Positions 17,812-30,359 are shown, counted from the first letter of the stretch. The stretch: 64,000 nucleotides of DNA from Paracoccus subflavus (GCF_004310345.1 NZ_SISK01000001.1:549781-613780), one strand, 5' to 3'. Notes: a model not told the origin generated them from the letters alone. Numbers and translations are program-made.

Positions 17812-17901
17812 TGGCGGAGACGAAGGGATTCGAACCCTCGAGGCGGTTTCCCGCCTGCACCCTTAGCAGGGGTGTGCCTTCGACCACTCGGCCACGTCTC
17901 C
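17812..17901 (-). tRNA. tRNA-Ser(GCU)
   Basis: On the minus strand the acceptor arm GGAGACG (starting at 17901) pairs with CGTCTCC. It is followed by G and an encoded CCA (17812-17814). The anticodon loop reads CCTGCTAAG, giving anticodon GCT for AGC/AGT codons. A long variable arm (GCGGGAAACCGC) and the GGTTCGAATCC T-arm are present, as expected for serine. It borders the degraded island at its 3' side, a usual integration site for mobile elements. Confidence 0.96.
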
Positions 17902-17975
17902 GCTGGCCGGTATAGGGGGGGCCATGGACAGTGACAAGGGCTTTTTCGTAGCCCGCCGGGCCTCTGCAACGCGCC

Positions 17976-18692
17976 TCAATCCCGGCGCCGGAAGGTTGCG
18001 TAGTGGGGCGCCCGACCTTCGCGCAGGGCCTTTTGCTCGTAGCGGGTGCTGGGCCAATCGTCCCATGCGGCGGGGCTTTCGGACAGCAGGTCGAAGCCTG
18101 CCGCCGGCACCTCCTCCAGCGCCTGGCGCATGTAGTCGGGAATATCGGTCGCCACCCGAAACTCGGCGCCGGGCTTCATGATCCGGGCCAGGGGGATCAG
18201 GTGTTCCGGGGTCACAAAGCGGCGGCGGTGATGACGGGCCTTGGGCCAGGGATCGGGATAATTGAGAAAGGCCCGGCTGATCGACGCATCCGGCAGCACG
18301 TCCATCAGATCGCGCGCATCGCCCGGATGGACGCTGACATTGCTGACCCCCGCGCTGCGGATCTTGCCCAGCAGCATGGCGACCCCGTTGATGAACGGCT
18401 CGCAGCCGATGATGCCGATGCGGGGGTATCGTGCGGCCATGTGAACCATATGCTCGCCCCCGCCAAAGCCCACCTCCAGCCAGACCGGGCGGTCGTCGCC
18501 AAAGATCGCCCTCGGGTCGATCGGATGGCGGTCGGGGTTATCCTGCACGGTGATGCCGCGCGGTCGCAGATCGCCCAGATCCTCGGCCAGATATCCTTTC
18601 TGGCTTTGCCGCAGGGTCTTGCCATGCCGCCGACCATAGAAATTGCGGCGCGGCGGGTTCGGATCGAAGGCGGGTTTGATCATGTCTGACAT
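17976..18692 (-). CDS. trmB: tRNA (guanine-N7-)-methyltransferase
   Basis: This 238-residue protein is TrmB, which makes m7G46 in the variable loop of many tRNAs using SAM. Landmarks are LEVGFGGGEH (SAM binding), the NYPDPWPKARHHRRR signature and the C-terminal TRYEQKALREGR. The ATG at 18692 (MSDMIKP) is chosen over an upstream ATG at 18728, because homologues start close to the basic FYGRRHGK segment. It follows rnj by 52 bases, in line with the long nuo-birA-coaX-rnj unit. Confidence 0.95.
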   Translation of the reverse strand: MSDMIKPAFDPNPPRRNFYGRRHGKTLRQSQKGYLAEDLGDLRPRGITVQDNPDRHPIDPRAIFGDDRPVWLEVGFGGGEHMVHMAARYPRIGIIGCEPFINGVAMLLGKIRSAGVSNVSVHPGDARDLMDVLPDASISRAFLNYPDPWPKARHHRRRFVTPEHLIPLARIMKPGAEFRVATDIPDYMRQALEEVPAAGFDLLSESPAAWDDWPSTRYEQKALREGRAPHYATFRRRD

Positions 18693-18744
18693 GGCCGGGG
18701 GATTGCACCGCCCCGCGTGGCGGGTCAAGGCCCCCTGCCCTGGC

Positions 18745-20421
18745 CTATTCCCCCATCAGCCGGCTGATGATGACCGTCACCTCGGGCTTCTTGCCGATCT
18801 CCTCCATAGAGACCTGGCGGGCAATGCGGCGGATGGCCTCGTCCATCTTGGCGTCGTCGCGGACAACCCGGGCATCGGCGCCTTCCAGAAACTCTGACAA
18901 CTCGCCCTCGATATGGGCGGCCAGATCTTCGCCGCTGCGGGTGCGCCCGGCCAGGCCCATCAGTTCGACCCAGGCATCGGGCAGGACGTTATCGTCCTCG
19001 TCCACGATCACGCTGACAAGCGCGTGGCCGTTCAGTGCCATGCGGATGCGGTCGCGGGCGATGCCGTCCATGGACCCGACAAGGACGGTGCCGTCCAGAT
19101 ACAGGCGGCCCGTTTCGACCTGATCGACGATCCGGGGGGTGTCGCCCGTCAGGTCCAGCATGGTACCGTTGGTGGCGATTTCCGCCGCGATCCCCCTGCC
19201 CCGCGCAAGCAGGACGTGTTCGCGCAGATGCAGGTGTTCGCCATGCATGGGAATGACCACATCGGGCTTGAGCAGTTCGTGCAGGGCCTCGATGTCGGGA
19301 CGGTTGGCGTGGCCTGAAACGTGATACAGCCCGTCGTCGGCGTCAAAGACATCCACGCCCAGTTCGCTGAGGGCGTTCATGATGCGGCCCACCGCGCGTT
19401 CGTTGCCCGGAATGGTCTTGGAACTGAACAGGAAACTGTCGCCTTCCTTCAGCATCAGGCCCAGATAGCGGCCACGCGACAGTTGCGCACTGGCGGCGCG
19501 GCGTTCGCCCTGAGACCCGGTTGCCAGCAGCATCACCTGGTGGCGCGGCAGGCCCGCGGCCTCTTCAGGGCCGATGGTGTCGGGGAAATCGGTCAGCACG
19601 CCGGTTTCCATGCCGACGGCCACCATCTTGCGCATGGCGCGGCCCAGCAGGCAGACCTTGCGGCCGCTGGCAATGGCAGCGTCCGACAGGGTCTTGAGCC
19701 GGGCGATGTTGCTGGCGAATGTGGTGGCGACCACCATGCTGCGCTGCGCCATCACCCATTCCAGGATGGGATTGGCCAGCACCGCCTCGGACCGGCCGGG
19801 ATGGGTGGAAAAGATGTTGGTGCTGTCGCAGGTCAGAACCTTGACGCCCCGGCCCTCGGCCGCGATGTCGTGCCAGATGATCGGATCGAAGGGATCGCCC
19901 ACGACCGGGGTTCCGTCCAGCTTGAAATCGCCGGTATGCACGATCCGGCCGGCTGGCGTGTCGATGACAAGCGCCGCGCTTTCGGGGATGGAATGGCTGA
20001 CAGGCACGAACTGCACGGTAAAGGGGCCGACCTGCGTGACCTCGGGGCGGGGGCCGGTGATGGTGACCGCCGAGGCCGGATGGCCCGCTTCTTCCAGCTT
20101 GAGGCGCACGAGGGCACCGGTGAAGGGCCGGGCATAGATCGGCACGTTCAGCCGCCCGTAGAGATGGCCCAGGGCGCCCAGGTGATCCTCGTGTCCGTGG
20201 GTGATGAAGATCGCCTCCAGCCGGTTACGGTTCTGTTCCAGCCAGGTCAGGTCGGGCATGATCAGGTCGATGCCGGGGCTCGCCTCCATGTCGCCAAAGG
20301 TGACGCCCAGATCGACCAGGATCAGGCGTTCGCGTCCGGGCTGACCATAGCCATAGACATAGGCGTTCATGCCGATTTCGCCTGCGCCGCCCAGCGGCAA
20401 ATATATCAGGCGTTCAGCCAT
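18745..20421 (-). CDS. rnj: ribonuclease J
   Basis: This 558-residue metallo-beta-lactamase/beta-CASP ribonuclease has HGHEDH at residues 75-80, then the second metal histidines in VPVSHSIPES and HTGDFKLD, and the later MHGEHLHLREH segment. RNase J matures rRNA and degrades mRNA by 5'-3' exonuclease and endonuclease action, and many alphaproteobacteria have it. The start overlaps coaX by eight bases. The length matches RNase J of alphaproteobacteria. It was distinguished from RNase Z and MBL-fold hydrolases by its size and the C-terminal domain. Confidence 0.95.
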   Translation of the reverse strand: MAERLIYLPLGGAGEIGMNAYVYGYGQPGRERLILVDLGVTFGDMEASPGIDLIMPDLTWLEQNRNRLEAIFITHGHEDHLGALGHLYGRLNVPIYARPFTGALVRLKLEEAGHPASAVTITGPRPEVTQVGPFTVQFVPVSHSIPESAALVIDTPAGRIVHTGDFKLDGTPVVGDPFDPIIWHDIAAEGRGVKVLTCDSTNIFSTHPGRSEAVLANPILEWVMAQRSMVVATTFASNIARLKTLSDAAIASGRKVCLLGRAMRKMVAVGMETGVLTDFPDTIGPEEAAGLPRHQVMLLATGSQGERRAASAQLSRGRYLGLMLKEGDSFLFSSKTIPGNERAVGRIMNALSELGVDVFDADDGLYHVSGHANRPDIEALHELLKPDVVIPMHGEHLHLREHVLLARGRGIAAEIATNGTMLDLTGDTPRIVDQVETGRLYLDGTVLVGSMDGIARDRIRMALNGHALVSVIVDEDDNVLPDAWVELMGLAGRTRSGEDLAAHIEGELSEFLEGADARVVRDDAKMDEAIRRIARQVSMEEIGKKPEVTVIISRLMGE

Positions 20422-21193
20422 TGCCCATCTCCTTGTTGTAATCGTGTATCAGCCGCAGCCCGTGCATTGTCAGATCGTCCTCGATTGCGTCGAACAGGTC
20501 AAACCCCTGATCGAACAAAGGTGCAAGCCCCCCGGTTGCAATGACCTTCATGGGCCGGTCGCGTTCGGCGCGAACCCGCGACACCACCCCGTCCACAAGA
20601 CCGATATAGCCCCAGAATATCCCGGACTGGAGGCAGGCCACCGTGTTTGTGCCGATCACCCTGGCCGGGCGGGTCACATCGACATGCGGAAGGCTGGCCG
20701 CGCCCATGTGCAGCGCCTCGAGCGACAGGTTCACCCCCGGCGCGATGACGCCGCCGATATAGGCTCCGTCGGTATCGACCACATCAAAGGTGGTCGCAGT
20801 GCCGAAATCCACCACGATCAGGTCGGGTCCGTGCCGGTCAAAGGCCCCGACCGTATTGACCAGACGGTCGGGACCGACCACCGTGCCCGCATCGACGCGC
20901 GGCGGCACCGGCAGCAGGCATTCGGGTTTTCCTACCACCAGCGGCCGGGTGTCAAAATATCGGCTGCACAGGACGCGCAGGTTGAACATCACGCGCGGCG
21001 CGGTTGAACTGATGATGCAGGCGTCGATGTCCAGACCGAACTTGCGTCCCGCAATAAGGGTGGACAGCCAGACGAAATATTCGTCCGCCGTGCGCCGGTG
21101 ATCGGTGGCGATGCGCCAGGTCGCCAGGAACCGGTCGCCGTTCCAGATGGAAAACACCGTGTTGGTGTTGCCGGTGTCGATGCACAGAAGCAT
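20414..21193 (-). CDS. coaX: type III pantothenate kinase
   Basis: This 259-residue protein catalyses ATP-dependent phosphorylation of pantothenate, the first step of coenzyme A synthesis. The N-terminal phosphate loop is IDTGNTNT (residues 5-12). GPDRLVN and the catalytic-aspartate segment DFGTATTFDVV follow. GGVIAPGVNLS and GTNTVACLQSGIFWGY complete the family pattern. The type III enzyme is not inhibited by CoA. It lies three bases after birA and overlaps rnj. The neighbourhood birA-coaX-rnj is common in alphaproteobacteria. Confidence 0.95.
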   Translation of the reverse strand: MLLCIDTGNTNTVFSIWNGDRFLATWRIATDHRRTADEYFVWLSTLIAGRKFGLDIDACIISSTAPRVMFNLRVLCSRYFDTRPLVVGKPECLLPVPPRVDAGTVVGPDRLVNTVGAFDRHGPDLIVVDFGTATTFDVVDTDGAYIGGVIAPGVNLSLEALHMGAASLPHVDVTRPARVIGTNTVACLQSGIFWGYIGLVDGVVSRVRAERDRPMKVIATGGLAPLFDQGFDLFDAIEDDLTMHGLRLIHDYNKEMGNG

Positions 21194-21196
21194 GGC

Positions 21197-21991
21197 TCAG
21201 GCTCCGGTAAAAAAGATGTCGGCCGCAGGAATGACCTGCCGTCCACGCGGCCCGGTCAGGATCAAGGCGCCGCTGTCGTCGATCCCCTCGAAGCGGCCGG
21301 TAGTCCGGGTGGCGCCGGTGCGCGCGGTGATCGTGTCGCCCAAGCGGGCGGCGCGGGCCAGCCAGGCGCGCCGGATCGGATCAAAGCCGCCATCTTTCAT
21401 CCGGGCCTGCCAGTCGGCAAAGGCCGTGGCAAGTGCGGGCAACATCTCGTCGGGGGTAACGGTCAGACCCGTTTCACCCTGCAGGCTGACGGGATGCAGC
21501 GCGTCGGGTTCCACGGACAAGGTATCGGGCACCGTCAGCAGATTGATCCCGATGCCGATGGCAAGCGCCTGAATCGACGAACCGGATCCGACGCCCTCAA
21601 GCAGGATTCCCGACAGTTTGCCGCCGTTCAGCAGAACGTCGTTCGGCCATTTCAGCGCCAGGATCGGATGGGGACCGCACAGTGCGCGCACCGCGTCATG
21701 AACCGCCAGTGCCGCAACAAAGGAATACCGTGCGGCCTCGGCCGGGCCGCCCTGCGGATGCAGCAGCAGCGTGGCCGCGAAATTGCCGGGGGGATCGGCC
21801 CAGGCCCTGCCCCGGCGACCACGGCCCGCTGTCTGCCGGCGGGCCATGATCCAGGTGGGGCCGGTCAGGCCAGGGGCGCTGCGCATCGCCTCGGCATTGG
21901 TGCTGTCCACATCGTCTAGGACGCGGCAGGCCACGCCCTCTGGCCAGGAACCGGCGGGGCGGTCAGTCAAGGACGGCCGTTTCGGCGGCAA
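21197..21991 (-). CDS. birA: biotin--[acetyl-CoA-carboxylase] ligase
   Basis: This 264-residue protein attaches biotin to carboxylases. It has the biotin/ATP-binding [12 protein letters not shown] (residues 54-65) and [18 protein letters not shown]. It lacks an N-terminal helix-turn-helix, so it is a monofunctional ligase rather than a repressor. The upstream end is uncertain: the ATG at 21991 overlaps nuoN by 29 bases, and a GTG at about residue 20 is an alternative. In Paracoccus denitrificans the frame after the last complex I gene is also a BirA homologue, as I recall. Confidence 0.92.
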   Translation of the reverse strand: MPPKRPSLTDRPAGSWPEGVACRVLDDVDSTNAEAMRSAPGLTGPTWIMARRQTAGRGRRGRAWADPPGNFAATLLLHPQGGPAEAARYSFVAALAVHDAVRALCGPHPILALKWPNDVLLNGGKLSGILLEGVGSGSSIQALAIGIGINLLTVPDTLSVEPDALHPVSLQGETGLTVTPDEMLPALATAFADWQARMKDGGFDPIRRAWLARAARLGDTITARTGATRTTGRFEGIDDSGALILTGPRGRQVIPAADIFFTGA

Positions 21992-23462
21992 CGGCGTCGG
22001 CAGCAGCGGCTTCGGCGACAGGCGCCCCGACCAGCGATTCTGCCGCCGTGGCGGCCGCCGTATCGACGCCCCACATCGACACGGCCCCGATCAGCAGCAG
22101 CGCGGCAGGCACCATCAGGGCCAGATACTGCACGGCGTCCATGCGGCTTTCCACCACCTCGGTTTCGGCGCCGAAGAACATGTAATAGACGATGCGCAGG
22201 TAATAAAACGCCCCGATGACCGATGCGATCACGGTCAGAACCGCAAGCCACGCCATGTCAGCCTGAATAGCTGCGGCGATCACCCCATATTTGGCGAAAA
22301 AGCCCAGGAACGGCGGCACGCCGGCCATGCTGAACATCAGGAACAGCACCGCAAAGGCCTTGAGCGGCTCGGCCTGGGCAAAGCGGTTCAGGCTGTCCAG
22401 GTCGCTGACCGGGCGGCCGTCGCGTTCCATCGACAGGATGAAGGCAAAGGTGCCGACATTCATGACCGCATAAATTGCCATATAGATCAGCATGGCCTGC
22501 ACGCCAAAGGCCGTTCCGGCGGCCAGTCCCACCAGGGCAAAGCCCATATGGGCAATGGACGAATAGGCCATCAGCCGCTTGATGTTGCGCTGTCCGATGC
22601 CCGCGACCGACCCCAGGAACATCGACAGCACCGCCAGGGCCGCGACGATCTGGCCCCAATCGCCCGGCACGTTGCCAAAGGCGTCAAACATCAGCCGCGC
22701 GATCAGCGCCATGGCGGCGACCTTGGGTGCGGTGGCCAGAAAGGCCGTGACCGGCGTGGGCGCGCCTTCGTAGACATCGGGCGTCCACATGTGAAAGGGC
22801 ACGGCCGACACCTTGAACGCCAGGCCGACCAGCAGGAAAACCAGACCGAACAACAGGCCCAGCGACAACTGGCCGCCCACCACCGTCTGCACGATCCCCG
22901 CAAAGCTGGTCGTCCCCGAGAAGCCGTATACCAGCGAGGCGCCGTAAAGCAGCATCCCCGAGGACAGCGACCCCAGCACGAAATACTTCAGCCCCGCCTC
23001 GGACGACCGGGCGCTGTCGCGGAGCATGGCCGCCGTGACATAAAGGGCCAGCGATTGCAGTTCCAGTCCGACATACAGGGCCAGCAGATCGCCCGCCGAC
23101 ACCATCATCATCATGCCGACCGACGCCAGCGCGATCAGGATCGGATATTCGAACCGCAGCAGCCGGTGCCGGTCCATGTAATCGGCGCTCATTGCCAGAA
23201 CGGCAGCGGCGGACATCAGGACCGTGACCTTGGCGAAACGGGCAAAGGCGTCGTCGATGAACATGCCGTAAAAGGCGACATTCGCCGGACGGTCGGCCAT
23301 CCCCACATACAGCCCCGCCAACAGCAGCACCACGACGGTGGTCCACAGGATCGGGCGTGCCATGGCGTCCTTGCCGAAATAGGCCCCAGCCATCAGTGCG
23401 GCCATCGCATAGATCGCCAGCGCAAGTTCCGGCAGGATGGTCGAAAAATCGAGCGCGGTCAT
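21963..23462 (-). CDS. nuoN: NADH-quinone oxidoreductase subunit N
   Basis: This 499-residue antiporter-like membrane subunit of complex I has the proton-pathway helices, the [19 protein letters not shown] segment and the [13 protein letters not shown] segment that mark NuoN. The ATG at 23462 ([12 protein letters not shown]) matches the expected start. ATG at 23465 is possible, with GAGGAACGC upstream. It is the last complex I gene in the operon, and its end overlaps birA. It takes part in proton pumping in the membrane arm. Confidence 0.95.
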   Translation of the reverse strand: MTALDFSTILPELALAIYAMAALMAGAYFGKDAMARPILWTTVVVLLLAGLYVGMADRPANVAFYGMFIDDAFARFAKVTVLMSAAAVLAMSADYMDRHRLLRFEYPILIALASVGMMMMVSAGDLLALYVGLELQSLALYVTAAMLRDSARSSEAGLKYFVLGSLSSGMLLYGASLVYGFSGTTSFAGIVQTVVGGQLSLGLLFGLVFLLVGLAFKVSAVPFHMWTPDVYEGAPTPVTAFLATAPKVAAMALIARLMFDAFGNVPGDWGQIVAALAVLSMFLGSVAGIGQRNIKRLMAYSSIAHMGFALVGLAAGTAFGVQAMLIYMAIYAVMNVGTFAFILSMERDGRPVSDLDSLNRFAQAEPLKAFAVLFLMFSMAGVPPFLGFFAKYGVIAAAIQADMAWLAVLTVIASVIGAFYYLRIVYYMFFGAETEVVESRMDAVQYLALMVPAALLLIGAVSMWGVDTAAATAAESLVGAPVAEAAAADAVAAETAVLD

Positions 23463-23472
23463 CATGCGTTCC

Positions 23473-25041
23473 TCAATGGCTGGCATCAGCCGTGTCCGCC
23501 TGAGCGGTCACGGCCAGCCCGTCGCGTCCGTCATGCGGCAGGGCCTCGTTGTAATCGACCAGCAGCGCCTGGACGGCGGGGCCAGTGATGTCGGTCACCG
23601 CGCGTGGATAGATGCCCAGATACAGGGTCATCGCGATCAGCGGCACGAAAACCCATTTCTCGCGCGGGGTCATGTCGGCGATGCCGCGCAGGCTTTCCTT
23701 GACAAGCGCGCCCAGGGTGACGCGGCGATAAAGATAAAGCGCATAGCCGGCCGACAGGATCACCCCGGTCGCGGCCACGAAGGCCACCCAGGTGTTTGCC
23801 TTGAAGGCTCCCAGCAGCGTCAGAAATTCCCCGACAAAGCCCGAAGTGCCCGGCAGGCCCACATTGGCCATGGTAAAGAACATGAATACCAGCGCATAGA
23901 CCGGCATCCGGTTGACCAGCCCGCCATAGGCGTCGATTTCGCGCGTGTGCATCCGGTCATAGATCACCCCCACCAGAAGAAACAGCGCGCCCGAGATGAA
24001 GCCGTGGGACAGCATCTGGAAGATCGCCCCATCCACCCCCTGCTGGTTTGCGGCAAAGACGCCCATGGTCACATAGCCCATATGCGCGACCGAGGAATAG
24101 GCGATCAGCTTTTTCATGTCGGTCTGGGCCAGCGCCACCAGCGAGGTATAGACGATGGCGATGGCCGACATCCAGAAAACCAGCGGCTGCAACAGGTCGC
24201 TGGCGACCGGAAACATCGGCAGGCTGAAGCGCAGGAAGCCATAGCCGCCCATCTTCAGCAGCACCGCGGCCAGCACCACCGACCCGGCGGTCGGCGCCTG
24301 AACGTGGGCGTCGGGCAGCCAGGTATGGACCGGCCACATCGGCATCTTGACCGCGAAGCTGGCAAAGAAGGCCAGGAACAGCAGCGTCTGCATTCCGCCG
24401 ACGACGGTAAAGCCCAGCACCCGCATCGTTTCGGACGGAAAGTCATAGGCCAGCAGTTGCGCGATGTCGGTGGTCCCCGCCGTGCGGGCCATGGCGACCA
24501 TGGCGACCAGCATCAGCACCGAGCCGAGAAAGGTGTAGAGAAAGAACTTGAACGCCGCATAGATGCGGTTCGCGCCGCCCCAGATGCCGATGATCAGGAA
24601 CATCGGGATCAGGCCTGCCTCGAAGAACAGATAGAACAGGATCAGGTCCAGCGCGGTGAAAACGCCGATCATCAGCCCTTCCAGCACCAGAAAGGCGATC
24701 ATGTATTCCTTGACGCGCGTCTTGACGTCCCAGGTGGACAGGATCGTGAGCGGCATCAGGAAGGTGGTCAGCATCACGAACAGGACCGAAATCCCATCCA
24801 CGCCCATCCGATAGCGCAGGCCCATGATCCAGGCATGATCCTCGACGAACTGGAAGCCGGTATCGGCCGGATCGAACCCGGCCAGCACAAAGAGCGAGAT
24901 CAGAAAGGTCGCCGTCGTCGCGATCAGGGCCAGCCACTTGGCGTTGCGTTGCGCGTCTTCGTCCTCGCCGCGCAGGAACAGGGCCAGGATACCCGCCGCG
25001 ATGATCGGCAGGAAGGTGATGATCGAAAGAAGGTTCGTCAT
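23473..25041 (-). CDS. nuoM: NADH-quinone oxidoreductase subunit M
   Basis: This 522-residue antiporter-like subunit has the expected [36 protein letters not shown] and [19 protein letters not shown] segments. The glutamate in the EAGLIP helix and the lysine in [14 protein letters not shown] are the conserved residues of the proton channel. Only a single base separates it from nuoL, and ten bases separate it from nuoN. Confidence 0.96.
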   Translation of the reverse strand: MTNLLSIITFLPIIAAGILALFLRGEDEDAQRNAKWLALIATTATFLISLFVLAGFDPADTGFQFVEDHAWIMGLRYRMGVDGISVLFVMLTTFLMPLTILSTWDVKTRVKEYMIAFLVLEGLMIGVFTALDLILFYLFFEAGLIPMFLIIGIWGGANRIYAAFKFFLYTFLGSVLMLVAMVAMARTAGTTDIAQLLAYDFPSETMRVLGFTVVGGMQTLLFLAFFASFAVKMPMWPVHTWLPDAHVQAPTAGSVVLAAVLLKMGGYGFLRFSLPMFPVASDLLQPLVFWMSAIAIVYTSLVALAQTDMKKLIAYSSVAHMGYVTMGVFAANQQGVDGAIFQMLSHGFISGALFLLVGVIYDRMHTREIDAYGGLVNRMPVYALVFMFFTMANVGLPGTSGFVGEFLTLLGAFKANTWVAFVAATGVILSAGYALYLYRRVTLGALVKESLRGIADMTPREKWVFVPLIAMTLYLGIYPRAVTDITGPAVQALLVDYNEALPHDGRDGLAVTAQADTADASH

Positions 25042-25042
25042 G

Positions 25043-27265
25043 TCAGTGCGCGCCTCGCGTCATCACCCAGATCAGCAAGCCCACGATACCGACAACCATC
25101 GCAAAGGCATAATGGAACAGATAGCCCGACTGCACCCGGCCCGCGAAGCGCGTCAGGCGCGGGATGATTCCCATGGCCACCCCATTGATGGTGCCGTCGA
25201 TAATCGTTCCGTCGCCGCCCGTCCACAGAACCTGTCCGATCCATCGCGCCGGCTGCACGAACAGGACGTGATAGATCTCGTCGAAATACCATTTGTTCAG
25301 CAGGAACCGGTACAGGGCCGGCTGCTGCGCCGCCAGCCGCGCCGGGGCAGCGGGGTAACGGATATACATCAGCCAGGCCAGACCAAGCCCGGTCAGCATG
25401 GCGACAAAGGGCGACAGCTTTACCCATGTGGGCACGTAATGGGCATCGTGCAGCACGGTGTTGTCCGACCGCATGAAGATCGCGCCGCTTTCCCACCCTG
25501 CCAGGACCTGCTGTCCCTCGTCGGCCGATCCCGCAGCGGGGTCGCTGGCGGCGCCGGCGGGGGCGCCATGCGCATCTTCGGCCAGCGCGCCCTCCAGTGC
25601 CTCGCCGGGGCCGGCCTCGGCCTGTTCGGCGTGGGTATCGGGCAGTCCAAAGAACCGCGGCACGTCGTCGCCGAAAAAGCTGCCGTACCAGATCATGCCG
25701 GCAAAAATCGACCCCAGCGCCAAGACGCCCAAGGGAACAGTCATCACCGGGGGGCTTTCATGCGCATGGTGATGCGCGTGCAGCGGATCGTGATGGTCCT
25801 GCCCGTCATGGCCATGCGCCCCGGAGTGACCGCCATGGGCGGGCACGGGCTGCACCTCCTCCTCGGTCTTGATTTCGGCGTCCCAGACCTTTTGCGGGCG
25901 CGGTTCGCCCCAGAAGGTCAGGAACATCAACCGCCAGGAATAAAAGCTGGTCATCAGCGCGGCGATCACCAGCAGCCAGAAGGCATAGCCCACGCCCGAG
26001 GCATAGGCGCTTTCGATCACCGCATCCTTGGACAGGAAACCCGCAAAGCCGATATGGGTCAGCGGAATGCCGACGCCGGTGATCGCCAGCGTGCCGATCA
26101 GCATGGCGGCAAAGGTCAGCGGAATCTTTTTACGCAGCCCGCCGTAATTGCGCAGATCCTGTTCATGATGCATCGCATGGATAACCGAACCGGCACCCAG
26201 GAACAGCATCGCCTTGAAGAAGGCATGGGTGAACAGGTGGAACATCGCCACCGAATAGACGCCCACGCCCGCCGCCACGAACATATAGCCCAGTTGCGAG
26301 CAGGTCGAATAGGCGATCACGCGCTTGATGTCGTTCTGCACCAGGCCCACGGTCGCGGCGAAGAAGGCGGTCGAGGCGCCGATGATCGTCACGAACATCT
26401 TGGCCTCGGGGGCGAATTCGAACAACGGCGACATGCGGCAGACCAGGAACACCCCTGCCGTCACCATGGTCGCGGCATGGATCAGCGCCGACACCGGGGT
26501 CGGGCCTTCCATCGCGTCGGGCAGCCAGGTGTGCAGAAAAAGTTGTGCCGACTTGCCCATGGCGCCGATGAACAGCAGCACCGCCAGCAGGTTCGCGGCG
26601 TTCCAATCGGCCCACAGGAAATGGACCTGCGCCTGTGCCAATTCATCCACCTGGGCGAAGATCGCATCGAACTGGATCGATCCGGACATCCACCAGAGCC
26701 CGAAAATCCCCATCAGGAACCCGAAGTCGCCCACGCGATTGACGATGAACGCCTTCATGGCGGCGGCATTGGCAGAAGGCTTGCGGTAATAGAACCCGAT
26801 CAGCAGGTACGAGGCAACGCCCACACCCTCCCAGCCGAAAAACATCTGCAACAGATTGTCGGCCGTCACCAGCATAAGCATGGCAAAGGTGAAGAAGGAC
26901 AGATAGGCGAAGAACCGCGCCTTGTAGTGTTCGTGATGGGTCCAGTTGTCGTCATGGGCCATGTAGCCCATGGAATAAAGGTGAACCAAGGCCGATACGG
27001 TGGTCACGACGATCAGCATGATCGCCGTCAGCCGATCCAGCCGGATGGCCCATTCGCTGGTGAATTCCCCGGACACGATCCAGTCCAGCACCGGAATGTG
27101 CTGGGTCTGCCCGTCAAAGCCCGCGAACACGATCCATGAAAACAGCGCGCAGACGGACAGGACGCCGGTGGTCAGCAGCATCGCGGCCCGTTCGCCCGTG
27201 ATGCGCCAGCCGAAACCCGCAATCAGCGCCGCAACAAGGGGCGCGAACAGGATGAATTGCACCAT
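25043..27265 (-). CDS. nuoL: NADH-quinone oxidoreductase subunit L
   Basis: This 740-residue subunit is longer than the roughly 613 residues of E. coli NuoL. It carries the [10 protein letters not shown] and [15 protein letters not shown] segments, [31 protein letters not shown] split over several helices, and the long lateral helix at the C-terminus. The extra length is mostly a cytoplasm- or periplasm-facing insert around residues 475-600. It includes a very His-rich stretch (encoded at about 25752-25851) and an Ala/Glu-rich part before [10 protein letters not shown]. It is the distal proton-pumping subunit. Confidence 0.96.
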   Translation of the reverse strand: MVQFILFAPLVAALIAGFGWRITGERAAMLLTTGVLSVCALFSWIVFAGFDGQTQHIPVLDWIVSGEFTSEWAIRLDRLTAIMLIVVTTVSALVHLYSMGYMAHDDNWTHHEHYKARFFAYLSFFTFAMLMLVTADNLLQMFFGWEGVGVASYLLIGFYYRKPSANAAAMKAFIVNRVGDFGFLMGIFGLWWMSGSIQFDAIFAQVDELAQAQVHFLWADWNAANLLAVLLFIGAMGKSAQLFLHTWLPDAMEGPTPVSALIHAATMVTAGVFLVCRMSPLFEFAPEAKMFVTIIGASTAFFAATVGLVQNDIKRVIAYSTCSQLGYMFVAAGVGVYSVAMFHLFTHAFFKAMLFLGAGSVIHAMHHEQDLRNYGGLRKKIPLTFAAMLIGTLAITGVGIPLTHIGFAGFLSKDAVIESAYASGVGYAFWLLVIAALMTSFYSWRLMFLTFWGEPRPQKVWDAEIKTEEEVQPVPAHGGHSGAHGHDGQDHHDPLHAHHHAHESPPVMTVPLGVLALGSIFAGMIWYGSFFGDDVPRFFGLPDTHAEQAEAGPGEALEGALAEDAHGAPAGAASDPAAGSADEGQQVLAGWESGAIFMRSDNTVLHDAHYVPTWVKLSPFVAMLTGLGLAWLMYIRYPAAPARLAAQQPALYRFLLNKWYFDEIYHVLFVQPARWIGQVLWTGGDGTIIDGTINGVAMGIIPRLTRFAGRVQSGYLFHYAFAMVVGIVGLLIWVMTRGAH

Positions 27266-27271
27266 GACCGA

Positions 27272-27637
<366 letters not shown>

Positions 27638-28236
27638 CTACAGCCCCTGTCCCGGCTTCACGTCGCGCAGTTCCATGGCCTTGGCCGGATCGCGATACAT
27701 CTGTTCCAGCACGTTCTGGCGCTTGATGTCGCGGCGGTGGCGCATCGTCAGGGTGATGGCCCCGATCATCGCGACCAGCAGGATCAGCCCCGAAATCTGG
27801 AACGGCAGCAGATAGCGGTCATACAGCACCAGGCCGATGGCATTGGTGTTCTGGGTTTCGACAACCATCGGCACGGACCGCAGCCCCTCGGCCGCGATCG
27901 AGCTTTCCCAGCCGCCCACGGCAATGGCAAGCTGGGCGAACAGGACGATGGCGATAAGCGCGGCAAGCGGCAGATAGCGTGCCAGTTCGCCCTTCAGTTC
28001 GGCAAAATCGACGTCCAGCATCATGACCACGAACAGAAATAGCACGGCCACGGCGCCGACATAGACGATCACCAGCAGCATCGCCACGAATTCCGCGCCC
28101 TGCAGCACGAACAGCCCGGCCGCCGAGATGAAGGCCAGGATCAGCCACAGGACCGAATGCACCGGGTTGCGGGACAACACCACCATGAAGCCCGACAGGC
28201 AGACCGAAACGGCGAACAGGTAAAAGGCAAAAACCA

Positions 28237-28240
<4 letters not shown>
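27638..28240 (-). CDS. nuoJ: NADH-quinone oxidoreductase subunit J
   Basis: This 200-residue, five-helix membrane subunit has [17 protein letters not shown] at the start and the [20 protein letters not shown] helix with the broken pi-bulge. It ends with a hydrophilic tail ([17 protein letters not shown]). ATGATG at 28235-28240 overlaps the stop of the preceding carboxymuconolactone decarboxylase-like gene by four bases. Confidence 0.95.
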
Positions 28241-29138
<898 letters not shown>

Positions 29139-29324
29139 TCAGAACTCCTCTCCCTGCTTGGGCGCGGCAAAGCGGTCGAAGGCTGCCACGTATTCGCGGA
29201 TCCGCGCGCCGTCGCGGGACTGTTCGGCGCTATCCAGATTGTTGGCCAGGAAATGCGCGAACTCGATCTTGTCGGTTTCGGACGCATTGGCCAGCATTTC
29301 GGCGATGCGGTTGGAATAGGCCAT
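29139..29324 (-). CDS. small hypothetical protein between nuoH and nuoI
   Basis: This 61-residue acidic protein (MAYSNRIAEMLANASE, then DKIEFAHFLANNLDS and a C-terminal KQGEEF) is packed three bases after nuoH and directly against nuoI. The tight packing in the operon argues that it is a real gene. No known domain was recognised and no cysteine or membrane segment is seen. It could be a complex I assembly factor or a peripheral subunit, but that is only inferred from the position. Confidence 0.7.
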   Translation of the reverse strand: MAYSNRIAEMLANASETDKIEFAHFLANNLDSAEQSRDGARIREYVAAFDRFAAPKQGEEF

Positions 29325-29327
29325 GGC

Positions 29328-30359
29328 TCATGCTCCTGCCCAGCGGGCCCAGAACGACCCGAACACTTCGTAACGCGCCAGAAACGCGACCAGAACGACC
29401 CAGCCCAGCGACAGCGGCAGGAACACCTTCCAGCCGATCCGCATCAACTGGTCATAGCGATACCGGGGGACGATCGCCTTGACCATGGCGAACATCCAGA
29501 ACCAGAAGACCATCTTCAGAAACATCCAGATGGCGCCGTCCGGGATGCCCGGAATGGGCGACAGCCAGCCGCCGAAGAACAGCAGCGAAATCAGCGCGCA
29601 CATCAGCCAGATGGCGATGTATTCGCCCGCCATGAACAGCAGATAGGGCGTGGAGGAATACTCGACCATGAAGCCCGCGACCAGTTCCGACTCCGCCTCG
29701 GCCAGATCGAAGGGGGGGCGGTTGGTTTCGGCCAGCGCGCTGACGAAGAACAGCACCAGCATCGGCAGATGCGGCAGCCAGTACCAGGACAGCAGACCCG
29801 CCCCTGCCTGCGCCTCGACAATGGCGGTGATGTTCATCGACCCGGTCGAGATGATGACGCCGATGATGATCAGGCCCAGACTGACCTCGTAGGAAATCAT
29901 CTGCGCCGCCGCCCGCAGCGCCGACAGGAACGGATATTTCGAGTTCGAGGCCCAGCCGCCCATGATCACGCCATATACCTCGAGCGACGAGACGGCGAAG
30001 ATGAACAGGATGCCCACGTTGATGTCGGCCATCACCCAGCCCGGCGCAAAGGGGATCGCTACAAAGGCCAGCAGCGCCAGCGTCATCGACAGGAACGGCG
30101 CCAGAAAGAAGATGAACTTGTCCGCCCCCGCGGGAATGACGATTTCCTTCAGAACGTATTTCAGCGCGTCTGCGAAGGTCTGCAACAGGCCCCAGGGGCC
30201 GACCACGTTGGGACCACGCCGCATCTGCACGGCCGCCCAGATCTTGCGGTCGCCATAGACGAGAAAGATCAGCGACAGCATGACGAATGCGATCACCGCC
30301 AGCCCCTGCGCCAGCAGGATCATCGTTATGCCCAGAGAGGATGTCCAGAAATCAGCCAT
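29328..30359 (-). CDS. nuoH: NADH-quinone oxidoreductase subunit H
   Basis: This 343-residue membrane subunit forms much of the quinone channel. It has [21 protein letters not shown], the loop [20 protein letters not shown] and the C-terminal [19 protein letters not shown]. The start at 30359 (MADFWTS) is favoured over 30371 (MGTGMADF) by similarity to the Paracoccus form and by a purine-rich GGAGATGGGG 5' of it. Confidence 0.96.
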   Translation of the reverse strand: MADFWTSSLGITMILLAQGLAVIAFVMLSLIFLVYGDRKIWAAVQMRRGPNVVGPWGLLQTFADALKYVLKEIVIPAGADKFIFFLAPFLSMTLALLAFVAIPFAPGWVMADINVGILFIFAVSSLEVYGVIMGGWASNSKYPFLSALRAAAQMISYEVSLGLIIIGVIISTGSMNITAIVEAQAGAGLLSWYWLPHLPMLVLFFVSALAETNRPPFDLAEAESELVAGFMVEYSSTPYLLFMAGEYIAIWLMCALISLLFFGGWLSPIPGIPDGAIWMFLKMVFWFWMFAMVKAIVPRYRYDQLMRIGWKVFLPLSLGWVVLVAFLARYEVFGSFWARWAGA

